From: Pterois miles
Taxonomy: Eukaryota > Chordata > Actinopteri > Perciformes > Scorpaenidae
Assembly: GCA_947000775.1 (NCBI GenBank)
Contig: CAMQGK010000567.1
Location: 24,253,001 to 24,317,000, forward strand
DNA length: 64,000 nt
Reading direction: 5' to 3'
Shown here: one piece after another, positions 1 to 24,647 of the stretch
Layout: each line of letters begins with the position of its first letter
How positions within the stretch are numbered: the first letter of the stretch is position 1
Position numbers and translations under genes: made by a program
Notes under the pieces: generated by a model
What the model was told of the DNA's origin: nothing
Database searches by the model: none
Seen by the model: only the letters and a program-made list of their open reading frames with translations

Positions 1-91
1 AGGTGGAGACTTCAGCAGAAAATGGTCCTATCTCCGGTTACCGCGGAGGTTGAGATCACAATGCAAGCAGCAGAAGGAAGCCTAAATACAC
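1..91 (+). other. Possible exon at left window edge (unidentified)
   Basis: The first 91 bases are open in frame 1 and include an ATG at position 22. They end at a strong donor-like GTGAGT at 92. The following 250 bases have scattered CpGs, as in a first intron near a promoter. The encoded peptide (about 30 residues, the last codon split) matches nothing I recognise, and no next exon could be joined to it. It could equally be a chance frame. Confidence 0.2.
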
Positions 92-3000
92 GTGAGTGTA
101 TTTTTTATTTTTTAGTACTGTACCGATTCAGTGTAGTTTGTAAAAGTTGTGATGCTAATCGCGATTAGCATGCTAGCGAGAGTAGCATAGCTGTGTTGGA
201 TATGCTAGCTGTTACTGCTTGTTGTGTATGAGTTACTGCTGTTAGCTAAGCTAAAGCTAAACAAACTAGCTTTCGGTTTATTAAAGTGACTGAGGAGACG
301 GACTTTTCATTTATATTTATTAGATGGAGAGAAGTGACGGTAGGACCAGGAAGCACTGCGTTTGATGGCGTCCAGACACAGCCTTTCCCCACCCATCCCT
401 CGCTTATTCTTCATCTTCTACTTTTCCTATGAATGTGTAAGTATTAATCATACAGTATGTTCTAGCAGCATTTCACGTGGAGAAGTGACCTGGCCGCCAT
501 TGTTTTATTTTATTTTAAAAGACTGCTATGGACTGCAGAGTCATGGTGCCTTCAAATGGGGTTGTGTTTATTGTGTTTACTAGTTGGGCCCATATGAGTG
601 CCCCCCTCATGTTGCATTCATGACCTTGTAAGTGGAAAGTTTCTGAAAGCTCAAAGTTCACGACTTGTGACGTGCTTATTGATGTTGTGAGAAATGGTGG
701 AGCCCATTGAAGTTCATGTATCGGTGCATAATAAGTTAATATTGTTCAGTATATTGTAATTTTCATCATATATAGTTTTTCTTGGTAATTTTATGTCTGA
801 GAAAATGTTGATATTCCCAGTGACCTCATCTTTCTTCTCTGTCATTATGTCTTTTCATTTCCTGCATTATGCTACCACTTGCTAGCTTGCTAAATTGTTA
901 GCTCTGTCGCTTCTAGACGCAACACATGTCATGTTCACGACTTGTCATGCTGTGAACATGAGTTCACGAGTTCCATGGGGTCGTGTTTACCATGTTTACG
1001 AGATGGGAGGTCATGTAAACAATATGTGTGGCATTCAAGCAGGTGAGTCGTGAAGAACGCTGCTGCTAAGCAATGGCAATCTTAATGTTTCTCTTGGTGT
1101 CTAGAAGCCATAGAGGCTAACAAGTTAGCAAAATACATTTCGCACAATATTCGTCACCACCACTAGCTTAGCTATGTTCCACGCACAGATGTAATGTTAT
1201 CTTACCTGATGTGTTTCATCCAGTGACTCCTGGTCTTTTTATCAGCGGGTAAGAGAGAGAACGATCGGACGTGAGTACGTCCCAGTACAGGCATCGTAGC
1301 TTAAGCGAAAGAGAGACTTTTTTGTGGTGTAGTCTTTCTAATTCTGTATTTTCAAAGTCTGATACTTCGACAGTTTTACAACAAACTGCCACTCTTTTGA
1401 CCTGCAAAATTCAGTTTTAATTTGATGAACATCATATGTGTGATTAATGGTGTGATTCAAACTGGATCAAAAAACTGTTTATCTCTCTGTTGACTACCGT
1501 TAATATTTTTTTCAAAATAAGGTCCCATGGTGATTCACTGGAAGGGGCAGGACTGGGGCTCTCTATAGAACCTTATTTCTGGAAAAAAAGGTACAAATAT
1601 ATTTTTGCACCTGTGTGAGCTGCGCCATGAATCACATATATTCTATGATGTTTGTCAGTTTAAAACACAATTTTGCAAGTCAAGAAAGTTTGTTGAAAAA
1701 ACTTTTGAAGTTTAATGTAAGACTGAAAATACAGTACGTAATCAGAAAGACGACACATCCAAAATTTGTGTAATTCCAGCTCCTCATATATAAATATTTT
1801 CTGGTTATCGTAGTCATCTATGATACTACACTGAATATCTTTGGCTTCTGAACTGTTTGTCAGACCAAACAAGAAGCCTGAAAATCCCATCATGGGCTCT
1901 GGAAACTGAAAAAAATTGTAGAGTTACTCCTACTTACTATTGTGCCAGTCAGAAAAGATGAGTGTGATCTATATTCATTGACTTTTCCACACCCATCCCC
2001 CAGTACAGTCTGTGTAGCTGACTATATTATCTCTCTGTATGCTATTAGAGGTGAGAAGTTAAACTGCATGTCTTAACAATGTGCAGGGCAAACTTTACTC
2101 TAAAACATGTGTTGATAAAATAAACACAGCACAGTCAATTGTGTGTATTTCCATAGCTGGGAAGAGGGAACTCTACCCCACTGCACCTGTTTCTCCCTCC
2201 CTGCTCCCCGTCACACTCTTTTGAGCCCAGCTACAAATTAAAATTCCTCCTCCAGAGATTTAGGGAAATCAAAAACCCAAAGCCAAAAGGTTTTTCTATC
2301 CTCTCCTGAAGGAGGGGAGGTAAGACAAAAGTGAGCGAGAGGTCTTGCACGATTAGGCCCAGCTATAGTGTGGTTCACAGATGTCAGGATGAGCGTTGAG
2401 TCACCTATGTGACTATGAGTGATGTGGTGCTGCCTTTTATAAAGTCAAAGCCAAATTCTCTTCTGTCAATCACAGGCATGTAATGCAATGTGAGATGAGA
2501 GCTGCCAAACACAGGATGTAGTGTCTGAACCCTGTTATTGAAATAATCTTTCACTAATCCACTCCATTTATTTCCTCAACAGTGGAGGAATTTAGTTTTA
2601 ACAGCACAATACGGGCTCACAGTTCAAACTTGACAGCTGATAGCGAAATCCAAAAGCAGCGGGCGTGAGAGAACATTAAAAACGTATTCTTGTCATAATT
2701 GTGTGGTGTGGCTGTACGAAGCCACATGTGTAGCCATGCCGGTGGCGTGAGATCGGAAATCACAGGCGACGGAGGAGGATATGTAAGTTGTCTCACCATG
2801 CCTGGTGGCAGATGAGCCCGCTGCCTGCATTCTCACACTGGTGAGACACGGCCACAGATGGCATTCAAGTCACATGGCGCAGCAGCAACATCAAGAGCTT
2901 CATACTTTGTTAGACTGTCATCACCTTTGATGTTACGTAGCATAGGTAAATGTTAAATCAACAGCATCTTGTTAATTCTACATCAACACTCCGCACAGGT

Positions 3001-6000
3001 GGAGTGTGATGTAGTTCTTTAGATTCTGGTCTCACTGCAAGTAAACTGAATATTCTTGCAACTGCAAGGATCAAATATGACATGCAACATATGGTAAAGA
3101 GAGGAAACTGTCTACATTGATGATGCTGGAGAGGCAACCAGTAATGGTGGGATGTCAGTCAGAGAGGGAAAGAAGGCCTGATGTGGGAAAAAGGGAGGGG
3201 ATGGAAGAAGAGTCCGAGGGAAAGGGGACGTTGTTAATTTTCCTAGAATCCCACAGAGTTGCGAGACAGCCTCAGCTCCATCAACATTTGTAAATGTGTG
3301 TGCTTGATTGTGTGCTCAGTCCAAGCCTTTCCGCTCAGTGAAACACAGCCTGTCAAAAGAGCCCACACATTCACAGTCAGAGCAGATAGAAGTGTAAAGT
3401 GGGGACTAGGTGGATCTATAAGACTGTACGTTTTCTTTTATGTATAAAGTGCTCTATAAATGCAGTCCTTGTATTACTCTAATTGTACATTATTATATAC
3501 TGGAATTTAGCCCAAAGACAGTTCTCTAAATAGTCTCAACTAGGGCTGTCAATCAATTCAGATATTTAATTAATCATGATTGTCCAAATCATGATTAATC
3601 ACAAATTAATCTGTTTAAAATGATCCTCTAAGGGAGTTTTGGGTCTGTTAGGGTTAAAGCTGAGCTTGGTACCACCTAAAAAATACCATGTTAAAGTAAT
3701 TAGTGGCATTAAAATTAATTTGCATTATTGTCACCTTGACAGCCTGGTACCCGTAGAACCCATTTTCATTCATGTATCTTGAGGTCAGAGGTCAACGGAC
3801 CCTTTTGAAAAAACAGCTTTTCCTCACGAAAATTTAGCGCAAGTTTGGAACATTATTTAACCTCCTTTGCAACATGGTTGGTACCAATGGATTCCTTAGG
3901 TTTTCTAGTTTCATATGATGCCAGTATTTGACTTTAAAGCTGAGCTCGGTATGTTCTTTAAAATGAATTTGTGTTGTTAGCCCTAGTCTTATCCCATTTA
4001 AGAGCTTGTGAAGTATTTTATAGTTTAGATCTTCACTTTTGTTGAAAACTGTGAACTTTAGTTCTGCATTTAGCGCGCGTAATAATTCAGTTGCTAAAGT
4101 TGATGGCTTTCATGAGAGGACAACTACTCTCACATATATCAGTGAGTTTTATCTCTCCCATGAAGAATGGTGTGGATTTTAGATGCACTTCTAGGGACAT
4201 GGGCCTCCTTGTACCTTTGGTCTGGTTGCTAAGGAGCAGTTTGTTGAACATCATAAAAATACAGCAGCGTTACTAGGCCCGGATCTGAGGGTGAGGGAGG
4301 GGAGTGGGGAGGTGGGCTGGCAGGCAGGATGTGGTGTTTTTGCTCAGCAGGAGAGGAGGTTCCCCCTGTGCTGTCATCTTTGAATGGAGCTGAATGGAGA
4401 AACTGCAGGGACTCTGTAGAGTTGCACCACAGCTCCCTGTTCAGTCAGAGGCTCCGCTGCCATCCATCACACACCATCCCTGCCTTTTATGGTCTGAAAC
4501 AGAGGGTGGGTGAGATAGATAAAGAGAGAGAGAGAGAAAGAGGGAAAGAAAGACCATTGAAGACTCATCTTTCCTGGTTTTCCCACTCAAATGTATCCTG
4601 AGCCTGCCGCTGGTTGTGTTTAGTTACCAACCATTGTTACAGGCGGAAATGTTCTGAGCATCCCCTGTAATCAAGATCTCAGTTTTAGCCTCCTAAATCA
4701 GACTGATCCCCTCACTTTGTGAAAGCATCATTCCTTACATGCCTCACTCACACACTGGCATCCGCCAAGTGTTTCTTTAGGAGGGATCCCAGGTCCTCTG
4801 AGACGGTGCCAGTCCACTTGGCTGGTTTGGATTTATACACACCAAGTTAATCCAGCCGCTTTTCATTGGGGAGAGGCCTGTCTTCCCTCCAATTACCATG
4901 CACAACATCACAACCACCGCAGCTTTTCTTGGCTGGAGGTAGTGTTTACCCACTGGTAGAATACTGACAAACTCCATGCGACTGTACACACATACACTCA
5001 CTCTTAAGGCCCTGACACGCCAAGGCGACGGTCGGCCATCGGACAGTTTGAGTCCGTCGGTGAGCGTCTGTCGACCTTGTTTTTGTGGCTCTAGTCTGTC
5101 GTAGGCTTTTTCGCCGATTCAGCATGTTGAAACGGTGGTGATGCTTGTTGGTGAGAGAAATCACTCTGATTGATTGCCTGCAGACCCAAAATATTTTATG
5201 AATAGCCCCGGGCTAGAAAAACGAAACTTTTGGTTAAGTATGTTTGTTATTTAACTTCTGTAGCCTACATAATTTAAAATAAGTCAGACTTGCATGTGAC
5301 CATTATGCATATGAATGTGTACCTTTAATTCACCACATAAACATGTAAACCATCATCGCTGTGATATATCAGTCATCATTATTAATCGATTCACCAGCTG
5401 CCATGAGCCAAAACGAAAAAGTGAAAAATGGCAGAGGGTCTGCATGGATATGACCTGCACTCTCACATGTTAAATCCAAAGTAGTAAACACTACACATAT
5501 AGTAAAGTATGGATACACTTGGGGTTTCACACATTGCCAGGAAAAACAGAGCTATAGCAGACATCATGCTAAAGCTGCACGCTAACTCTGTCACTGACAG
5601 GAAATGTTATCTTATAGCAGTAACGTGCGGTCAAGCTGGCCATCACGCTCATCTCCATGGCTACAACTGTAGAGCACCATATACTGTGTATTCAAACGGG
5701 CCCAGTGGTGTTAGAGCTAGCGAGAGACTTGGCAAAGTTAGCGGAAGTATACGACTACCTACAGTTTTCAAAGTAAGGTGTTAACAGAGGTTAAAAAGAA
5801 AATACCACTAATATGCAAGTGAAATATCTTAATATTTGTGGGTTGCTGGAAAAAATGTAATAAATAATTCCTGGCGATAATCCTGATATATTTGACTTCA
5901 ATACATCTCGAACTACATAGTGCTGAAAATCAAACATTCTTACTATATTAATTTGGATATTTTCCAAAGTAAAAGTCCCTAGAAGTGTATGATTCAACCT

Positions 6001-9000
6001 TTTGAGTTTAAAAAAGATTTGAAGCCTTATAAAAGTTAAAAAAAAAAAAAAAATAATTTTTTTATTTACAGACCACCACAAACAATTCTGTAATTCACAT
6101 GCTTCAGTAAACTAGTGATGCTAAATGCAGCATTATTTATGGTGTGGTGGTTATTAGTGCATGTTCAAGATGAAAATAATATAAGGCTTGAACTAGATAA
6201 GAATCTACATTAAAGCCAGGTTTTGTTTCGTACTGCTTACAGTACATCTTAAAGACCATGCCCTGAAAATGACCCATTCTGGGCAGAAGAAGTGGCTGTA
6301 CATGCCACAAAGACACACCGGTACTGTACCCAGGACAGAGTAAACGCAGGTGTCCTGCAGGTTGAACTTTATTTGCCTATTTCTGTTTCACAGGTGTACC
6401 AAATGTATGATTTTGTGCACCTCTCACCTTTATTTCTCTCTCTCTCCTCCTACTAACTTGTGAGATCTTTTTACTGTGTATTAATTCTCACATCCACAGA
6501 GTCAAAGTGACGGCTAACCTGTTTTTCTTGATTTTCTGATGTTTGAGAATTTATCTGTCAGCTGGAAAATCCCTCTACTGCTCAGCATGGCTACAAATAT
6601 AGACCAGGGTCGGGGAAATGAGGTAAAGTGAGGCAAACAAGGGGTAAATAGAAGAGTTGTTGTGCTGGGGCGAGCAGGGCACACCTGGGTGGCTGGGGCT
6701 GAGTCAGGTCCTGCTCAAGACCTGGTCTGACTGCCTGTCCGCCTTGAAGGAGCCGTTGTTTGGCCAGGTCTGGGATGGTGAGTTGTTCCATAGAGACTGG
6801 GTGCAGCTGTCACCGCTGAGCAGGGTCGTGGAAAGGTCTGGTCAGCTGGGCTTGGCAATAGAGGCAGGTGAACAGGGTCGCTCATTTGCAGAGTCGCTCA
6901 GAGTTGCCATTACGTTTGGTACAGTTAGCTACATCCACTGCAATCACAACAGAAGCTTGCAAATAAATCCAACATTTTAGGACCTCATAGTGTCAGAGAG
7001 GTGTTGATTTGATTCTATGGTTATATTTGGTGCTTTGTTCTGCAGCATTGTTGAACAATATTGCAGCATACTAAAAGGTGTCTAATATCTTAATATCATG
7101 TTAATGCAGTTGCAGCATTTTTTGAAATGTGCCAGATTTTACATGCATAAATACTTAGGGTGTCAAAGCTGAGAATGGATTAACTACTAACTAATTTCTT
7201 AAAGACATTATCGCAGCTTGTGAGTTTTTGGGTTGTAGCAGGCTCAGTTTTAAAGCTAGAGTGAAGATGCTGCATATGAAACTATAAAACCAAAGGAGCC
7301 TAAATAACGCTTCCAAAATTTTGGCAAGGAAAAACTGTCATGGCCATTTTCAAAAGGGTCCCTTGACCTCTGACCTCAAGATATGTGAATGAAAATGGGT
7401 TCTCTGGGTACAAGGGCTATAAAAGTTAATGTGACAATAATACAAATGCATTTTAACGCCACTAATTTCTTTAACGCAACATGCGATATTTAGGTTGTAG
7501 TGAGCTCACCTTTAACCCAAAGAGACCCGCGGCGCTGGAGGAGATCCTGACCGACTTTGTCTTTCAGAGGCTCTAGCAGGTTCAGTTTTATAGCTAGGGT
7601 GAAGCTACCCATCTATGAAATTATAAAATCTAAGGAATCCATTGGTACTAACCATGTCATGTTTGCATGTCAGGGAAGGAGGCTGAATAACTCTTCAAAG
7701 TTGGGATAAATTTTGGCAATATTTTGGAAAAACTGGCATGGCCATATTCAAAGGGATCCCTTGACCTCTGACCTCAAGATATGTGAATGTAAATGGGTCC
7801 TACGGGTACTCACAAGTCTCCCCTTTACAGACATGCCCACTTTATGATAATCACATGCAGTTTGGGGCAAGTCATTGTCAAGTCAGCACTCTGACACACT
7901 GACAGCTGTTGTTGGGCTGCAGTTCACCATGTTATGATTTGAACATATTTGTTTTGCTAATATAGGATAATATTTGTCATTGCTTTGTGTTGTTAATTGA
8001 ATTAAATCTCAGACACACCGACTAAATAAATCAAAACCATATGTTTAATCCCTGAAACATCCTTTTTCAAATGTTACATGCATGCTGTGGGGATAAATCA
8101 AAACATCTGTTCATTGACTTCTACTGCCCTCTGGTGTTCACAGCAAGAAAAGCTTAGTATGGGTGTTTATGTGTGGCCACAGAGGTGCCCACATACATGC
8201 ACAGGAAACACTCACCTGATTTACTTTTATTGATTGGCATCTTTTATTATAGATAAAGTCAGGAAACCCATGGAAGAGATTGACAAGGCTTTTGAGAAGT
8301 GCCTCAGTGAGGAGGTTGAAAAATAAAATAGTTCATATAAAAAAGTCTTAAAACTGTTTTTTTGATTATTGCAGAAAATAATCTCTGTGGCAAACAAACA
8401 TTTGTGATACTTACATGTTTTGTTCAGTAAGATAATATACAAATGAACACTATTATGATTTCTGAAGCATGACTGCAATCGTCTGAAGTAAAATGCTGAC
8501 GAGCACGAGTATACACAACGAGTCTATAAAGACGGAGGAGTCGTGATGATTTGATAGTCTCATGTAGCCACTTGTTAGCAGCTGTATTTTTAAAGACACA
8601 CAACAAGTGGGATATTTATTGATGTATTTTATATCATAGAACAAAGCATTAAAATCTCCTCAGCTTGTGTTAACCACAGACCACAAACATCCAGCTAAAA
8701 ACCCAGTCAAAAAACCCACTGACTCCCAGACGAGAGAACCAGATGTGATGTAAAATGCTAACTCATTTCTAGGCTTTAAGTCATACTTGTAGCACTCTAT
8801 CACACTAAAACAACAGATTTTGCACGTCATATCAATATGTCTTTAAAAAAAATTGGTCAGGTTGCGGTTTTCCCAAGATATTGAAGTGTCTGAATGTTCT
8901 CATTCATCCAGGTCATATTCATTCTGGCAACAATTGAATCGAAGGCAACTGGACTTAGATTTGCCTCTGAAGATGTTTCGCCCCTCATATTTGCTCCGAT

Positions 9001-9100
9001 CTGCATCCCCAGCTTTAACTCACATTTGATCCCCTGCAGTTGTGAGAAACACCAGTTACTGTAAATATCTTTCAATTTTACCATGAATGAGAGATCAGAG
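92..9100. other. Intergenic, repeat-rich stretch without recognisable genes
   Basis: I found no exon set with consistent phases here. The stretch holds fragments of interspersed repeats: copies near 3,541-3,960 and 7,150-8,000 of a family carrying the motif TTGACCTCTGACCTCAAG, and a DNA-transposon fragment around 5,380-6,060 that is shared with copies near 41.4, 44.5 and 60.9 kb. Another fragment near 8,870-8,990 contains GGCAACTGGACTTAGATTTG, a piece of a fish repeat I recognise but cannot name. Short open frames here, including the G-rich one near 6,657-6,980, have no family resemblance and are not called. Confidence 0.5.
7545..8000 (+). repeat. Interspersed repeat family A copy
   Basis: This segment carries the family core in order: a GCTCAGTTTTA-type start, the TTGACCTCTGACCTCAAG block, a CCACTTTATGATAATC block and a CACTGACAGCTGTTGTTG block. 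The same order occurs near 17.9, 39.4 and 53.6 kb and inverted near 14.4 and 34.5 kb. A partial second copy lies just upstream at about 7,150-7,510. It is probably a non-autonomous DNA transposon, because other copies have ends reading TAGGGCTGTCAA and TTGACAGCC. Confidence 0.65.
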
Positions 9101-9119
9101 AATTCAAATAATTTCAGAA

Positions 9120-9125
9120 TTTATT
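9120..9125 (-). terminator. ccp110: Candidate polyadenylation signal for ccp110
   Basis: The minus strand reads AATAAA here, about 960 bases past the ccp110 stop codon. This would give a 3' UTR of roughly 1 kb (about 9,100-10,084). Other AATAAA words may exist further on, so this is only a candidate. Confidence 0.3.
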
Positions 9126-10084
9126 GTGGTCATAAAAAACATGACAATTTGGCATTTTAAATAATAAAAAAAAAAAAATCTTTTTTTAAAAGAGAGCACA
9201 GAAATGTCAGCAAAAATCAACACACAGAAAACTACAGATGCAGAAGTATAAAGTCAATGTGAACGAAATCCTTAACATGAGCTCACATAATATGTTCACA
9301 TCAACACTATTTATGCAGACTAACCCTTTGCTTGCATGTTCTCAATAATTTAGTTTTACTCAGTGTCTGCTGTGTTTAGCTCCTGTTATGTGAAGCTACA
9401 TACAGTGTGTAAACAAATTCATTTAGATTTTTTTTTTCCATTTGGCATTGATTTAAGCCAAATGTTGAAACATGGTGAAATGTCTCAGATTACTGTAACC
9501 TCAGCACCATTTAATAAAAGAAACAAAGCACAAAAAGGTACCCAAAGCCCTTGAACAAAGCACTTAAATACTCTTTTTTTATGGAAACTATGTGACCGAT
9601 GTTCAGAAATTCACTCACAGCTATAAGCACTAGATGTTTATGAACACAAATGGTAAATATAAGCATGCTAAAATGGTATAGATAGCAAAGGCATAGTTCT
9701 GAGGCACAGATAACAAATGCTGACCTATTTCCTTTTAACTCTGACCTTCTTCTAGCTCGCATTTAAGTACAGATACTTTTTTTTCTTTAAAATGTACGAG
9801 GCACCTACCTTGTCATTAAATAGGCCACACGCAGTAACAAGCTGTATGTGAGTTGTTGCCACTGAAAACTTTTTTTCAGCGAGCCACAGCAGTTGAAAAC
9901 AAAGACATTGTGATGATGTATATCAACGAGCCAAAGCGTGGTAGTGAATACAATCATTTGAATTTCAGAAGATTGGTTAGACAATCAGTATTAGCAGCAC
10001 AGGCTGGAGTTTCAGTGGTGCAAGGCTTGTATTCAAAGACTAAAAATTCAAGTTCACACAGGTCAGGGGACGTTGAGTCAGCTG

Positions 10085-21779
<11,695 letters not shown>

Positions 21780-22419
21780 CTCTGGACACCCACACATCCA
21801 CACTCAGACAGCATGCAGCCTCACCACCCAGCTGTTTAATGAAATGGAGAGGGTGGACATGTGAGCTGAGGGTGTGGATCACTGGAGGGAAATCATCTGG
21901 GATCATGTGTGGAAGAGCAGGACAAAACAAAGAGGGTCTGTGTGTCCATTAATGGTTTTATCACACTCATCACATTCCTGTCATACCTTTCTATCAGACC
22001 ATGCTGGTGGCTGACTTCCATTTCTCTGCCCCATGGTAATGCATATGTGTCTTATCAATACAGCAAATGGACCCTTCACAGACAGGTAGTGTAACACAGG
22101 GCGTTAGCCCAAGCGCACAGCTGTTTAATAGGTGGAATTAAACCATAATTTCAATGAAAACTGTTTTCTAATATTTACTGTAGAGTTTACCTATTAAAAA
22201 TACCCCCCTTCGGTTAGGTTTGAATTCAACCTTACAGCCTCGTTACAGATTCATTGACATTACAGCTTGACAGAAATCAATTTCTATGTTTGTACCGGCA
22301 GTGAAGGCATCACCACAGAGATACTCGATTTTACGGAATCCTTTGAAACCACCGTTTTAGTCCAGATGTGCCCTGGAGGAATGACAGTAGATACACCCGC
22401 GTCGTCACCCCCTTTCTTA

Positions 22420-22720
22420 CCTTCGAAATGGAGAAAAGGTGATCTCCCTCCCCTTCTCCTGTGAGCGTTAGACGCGCACAAATGTCGCAGGGAAAATGCG
22501 GACTGTGGCTGCAACGCGAACCTGGTGTTTCTCCTTCAATCTCGGGTTGCCCATCATCATCATTTTCAACTCTTCCGGGCTCCGACAGCGCCTCCTAGCA
22601 ACAGCGCGTCGGGGCCGCGTTCCAATACGGTCCGGGCGACCTGCCCACGTTGCCAGTAGCAACCATTCATCATTCCCGTAGTGCCAGTTTCACCCACGCG
22701 CCGAGACATGAACATTTATA
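22420..22720 (-). promoter_or_regulatory. ccp110: CpG-rich ccp110 promoter region
   Basis: About 300 bases with many CpGs (around GCGTCGGGGCCGCG and CGGTCCGGGCGACC) in an otherwise CpG-poor neighbourhood, upstream of the first ccp110 donor. No TATA box is evident. Confidence 0.5.
22421..22640 (-). other. ccp110: ccp110 noncoding first exon (5' UTR), 5' edge approximate
   Basis: On the minus strand TTTCGAAG meets the strong donor GTAAGAAAG at 22,420. The exon lies in a short CpG-rich block and no coding exon of the gene lies upstream. The transcription start is not visible, so the upper boundary is a guess. Confidence 0.55.
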
Positions 22721-23710
22721 GACTGTGTTATGGAATGTTTTGTCCAAATGTGGCGGGAAAGATGTAGGAGACTAACTAGGGGGAAGTAAAGGGGGCAAGC
22801 GAGTAAAATGGAACGAGATCTTCCACCCCACCATCTACATTTAAAATCACCTCATTTGTGACGGATTGATGAGATAGTTAGCTATTGTTCATCACACATC
22901 ACGCCATTGTTTCCCCTCTGTGCATTGTGTGTTTACATTGCACTAGTTTAGCTGTGTGGCAATGTTTTTACTCTTTTTTTTTTTTTTTTTTTTTTTTGAG
23001 AATTTGCACAGCATAAAACACTCTACTTGATGCTACAAATAATGACATTATCACAACACCAATACCAGCCATATTTATCTGTTTTCTAACAATATGATCA
23101 TATTTCCTTCTTTGCATAGTTTCATAAGGATTCTTTGTCACTCAAGCTGTTGGAGAGATGCGTATGTATCTTAAGGTCACATTGATCCATATTTATTCTT
23201 TGCTACTTTATTTTGTAGGAGTACATTGGCATGCACACATATAATGTGTAAGTATATGTTTCCAAGTAAACACAGCTGCCCACTGCTCCTAAAAACGCTT
23301 AGGATGGGTTTCAATGCAGAGGTCAAAGTTGTATGTACCTGTATGTATGTATGTACCTGTATGTATATGACAAATCTAATAAAGTTAGATTTCAGTTTAA
23401 TGTGCCTGGATCACAGCAGAGGATTGGTTGATACACTACTGTATGCTGTCACTGACAGCTGTTGTTGCCTGTTGCCTGTGTTTGCCATGTTATGATTTGA
23501 GTTTATTTTTTATGCTAAATGCCGTACCTGAGGGTTTCTGGATATTTGCATAAAGCAACCATATTTGCCCACTCCCATGCTGAGTGTTTTAAATACTTAA
23601 ATACTTGACAAATCTCCCTCTCCCTTTACACTTCCTGAATCTCCATTACTGAAAGGCAAGGCCATGCCAGGTATAATGTACAACACAGGACAATATTTTT
23701 CAGTGATATC
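22721..23710. other. Spacer between ccp110 and the KDEL gene
   Basis: It contains a run of T at about 22,974-22,997, tandem TATG repeats near 23,337-23,370, and a partial family A repeat at about 23,440-23,620. No exon was recognised. Confidence 0.5.
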
Positions 23711-23716
23711 TTTATT
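23711..23716 (-). terminator. Polyadenylation signal of the KDEL gene
   Basis: The minus strand reads AATAAA 76 bases past the stop codon, giving a short 3' UTR typical of a compact gene. Confidence 0.65.
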
Positions 23717-23791
23717 ATACTGACACTCAAAAACACTATACCATGACAAAAAGCCATTACACAATCAGTAGCAAGAAAAACATCTGAGTTT

Positions 23792-23914
23792 TCACAGCTC
23801 ATCTTTTGAGTGTCGTGGTGAACCAGGATGTACAGGCTGAGCGACGCGCACATGTTCCCTGTTGTCCCGAAGAAGAGCTTCAATGTCGCTTTCTGAGAAC
23901 GTGGTTTTTGAGCT
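23792..23914 (-). CDS. KDEL gene exon 5 (terminal)
   Basis: The acceptor TTCTGTGACAG precedes 123 nt encoding SSKTTFSESDIEALLRDNRE, a basic/Pro tail and SPRHSKDEL, then TGA. Confidence 0.82.
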   Translation of the reverse strand, partial: SSKTTFSESDIEALLRDNREHVRVAQPVHPGSPRHSKDEL

Positions 23915-24647
23915 CTGTCACAGAAGTTAAACAATGTTAGTTCTCAGCAGCTTAGTCTAATTACATTAATGTTTGCATGTTTCGTCTACCTCAAAAGAAC
24001 GGCGTTTCACCCCTACACATGCCATGGACTGCTCATAACACAGGACTATGTCCAGATGTTTGGGTTCTTTAGTCAACAAAGCCATATGAAACTGGTCATA
24101 ATGAGACTCTGGATGGGGATTCAAAGATACATTATTATTTAAGGAGAGTGTAAAAAAAAATGCAAACACCATTGTTATTTCCTCCTCATATTACCTAACA
24201 AATGCATGCAGGAGGATGTCATTTTGTCCTGAGAGATGTGGTCGTGTTTGTAGGACAGTAGTTTCTCACACACAGCCCCACTGATGAGGCTCTCAACTAC
24301 TGTCTGTTTGCTCTCAGCTGGGGCTTCCTTCATCGCTTTCTCAATCTCTGGAGGGCAGTATGCATTTCCATTTATTTACTTTCTATATCTTAAAGAAAAT
24401 AGTCCAAGTGAAGTGATAAATCAGTTTTTTGCACTATAGGGGAAGCTGAATCCATCATACCTTGGGCTGTTGTTAGACAGCTCTCACAGTAGACATCTGT
24501 GAAAAAGAAAACAATCAACAGAAACCACAAATAGCCTCCTATCATGATGCAGAATTGTAGTGTGTAATTTAACTTACAGCGGTCCATGTCTGCAGGCTGC
24601 ACAGGAAGAAGATAGCACATACACATTAGAAAAATTAAGATCTTCAT
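23792..24647 (-). CDS. ER-retained canopy/saposin-like protein with C-terminal KDEL, 5 exons, 166 aa
   Basis: Exons (minus): 24647-24578, 24496-24461, 24347-24195, 24108-23990, 23914-23792; total 501 nt with all phases consistent. Residues 1 to about 19 form a signal peptide (MKILIFLMCMCYLLPVQPA). The mature part has a CxxC (C27, C30) and C62, C82, C110, C117, the six-cysteine layout of canopy (DUF3456, saposin-like) proteins, mostly helical and charged. It ends HSKDEL, the classical ER-retrieval signal. Canopy proteins act as ER co-chaperones for receptors, and the related MZB1 does so for antibodies; a similar role here is inference. An in-frame ATG at 24,728 would add 27 residues before the signal peptide and is less likely. 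I cannot assign it to a named family member. Confidence 0.8.
23990..24108 (-). CDS. KDEL gene exon 4
   Basis: 119 nt finish a split Glu and encode SHYDQFHMALLTKEPKHLDI, then VLCYEQSMACVGVKRRSFE. It carries cysteines 5 and 6 of the fold. The acceptor is CCCCATCCAG and the donor GTAGAC. Confidence 0.82.
24195..24347 (-). CDS. KDEL gene exon 3
   Basis: 153 nt encode IEKAMKEAPAESKQTVVESL, then a segment with C62 and C82 ending SSCMHLL. The acceptor is CTGCCCTCCAG and the donor GTAATA. Both junctions split a codon after its first base. Confidence 0.82.
24461..24496 (-). CDS. KDEL gene exon 2 (36-nt micro-exon)
   Basis: A short exon encodes VYCESCLTTAQ, with the CxxC pair at C27/C30. The acceptor CTTTTTCACAG and donor GTATGA are both good and the phases fit the neighbours. 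Confidence 0.78.
24578..24647 (-). CDS. KDEL gene exon 1 (signal peptide)
   Basis: 70 nt from ATG encode a hydrophobic leader and ADMDR, ending at the strong donor GTAAGT. The start was chosen because the hydrophobic core begins directly after this Met. Confidence 0.8.

Noticed and set aside
6591..6980. Overlapping G/C-rich frames on both strands
   Set aside because: No recognisable domain, no donor or acceptor joining to neighbours, and the surrounding DNA is repeat-rich.
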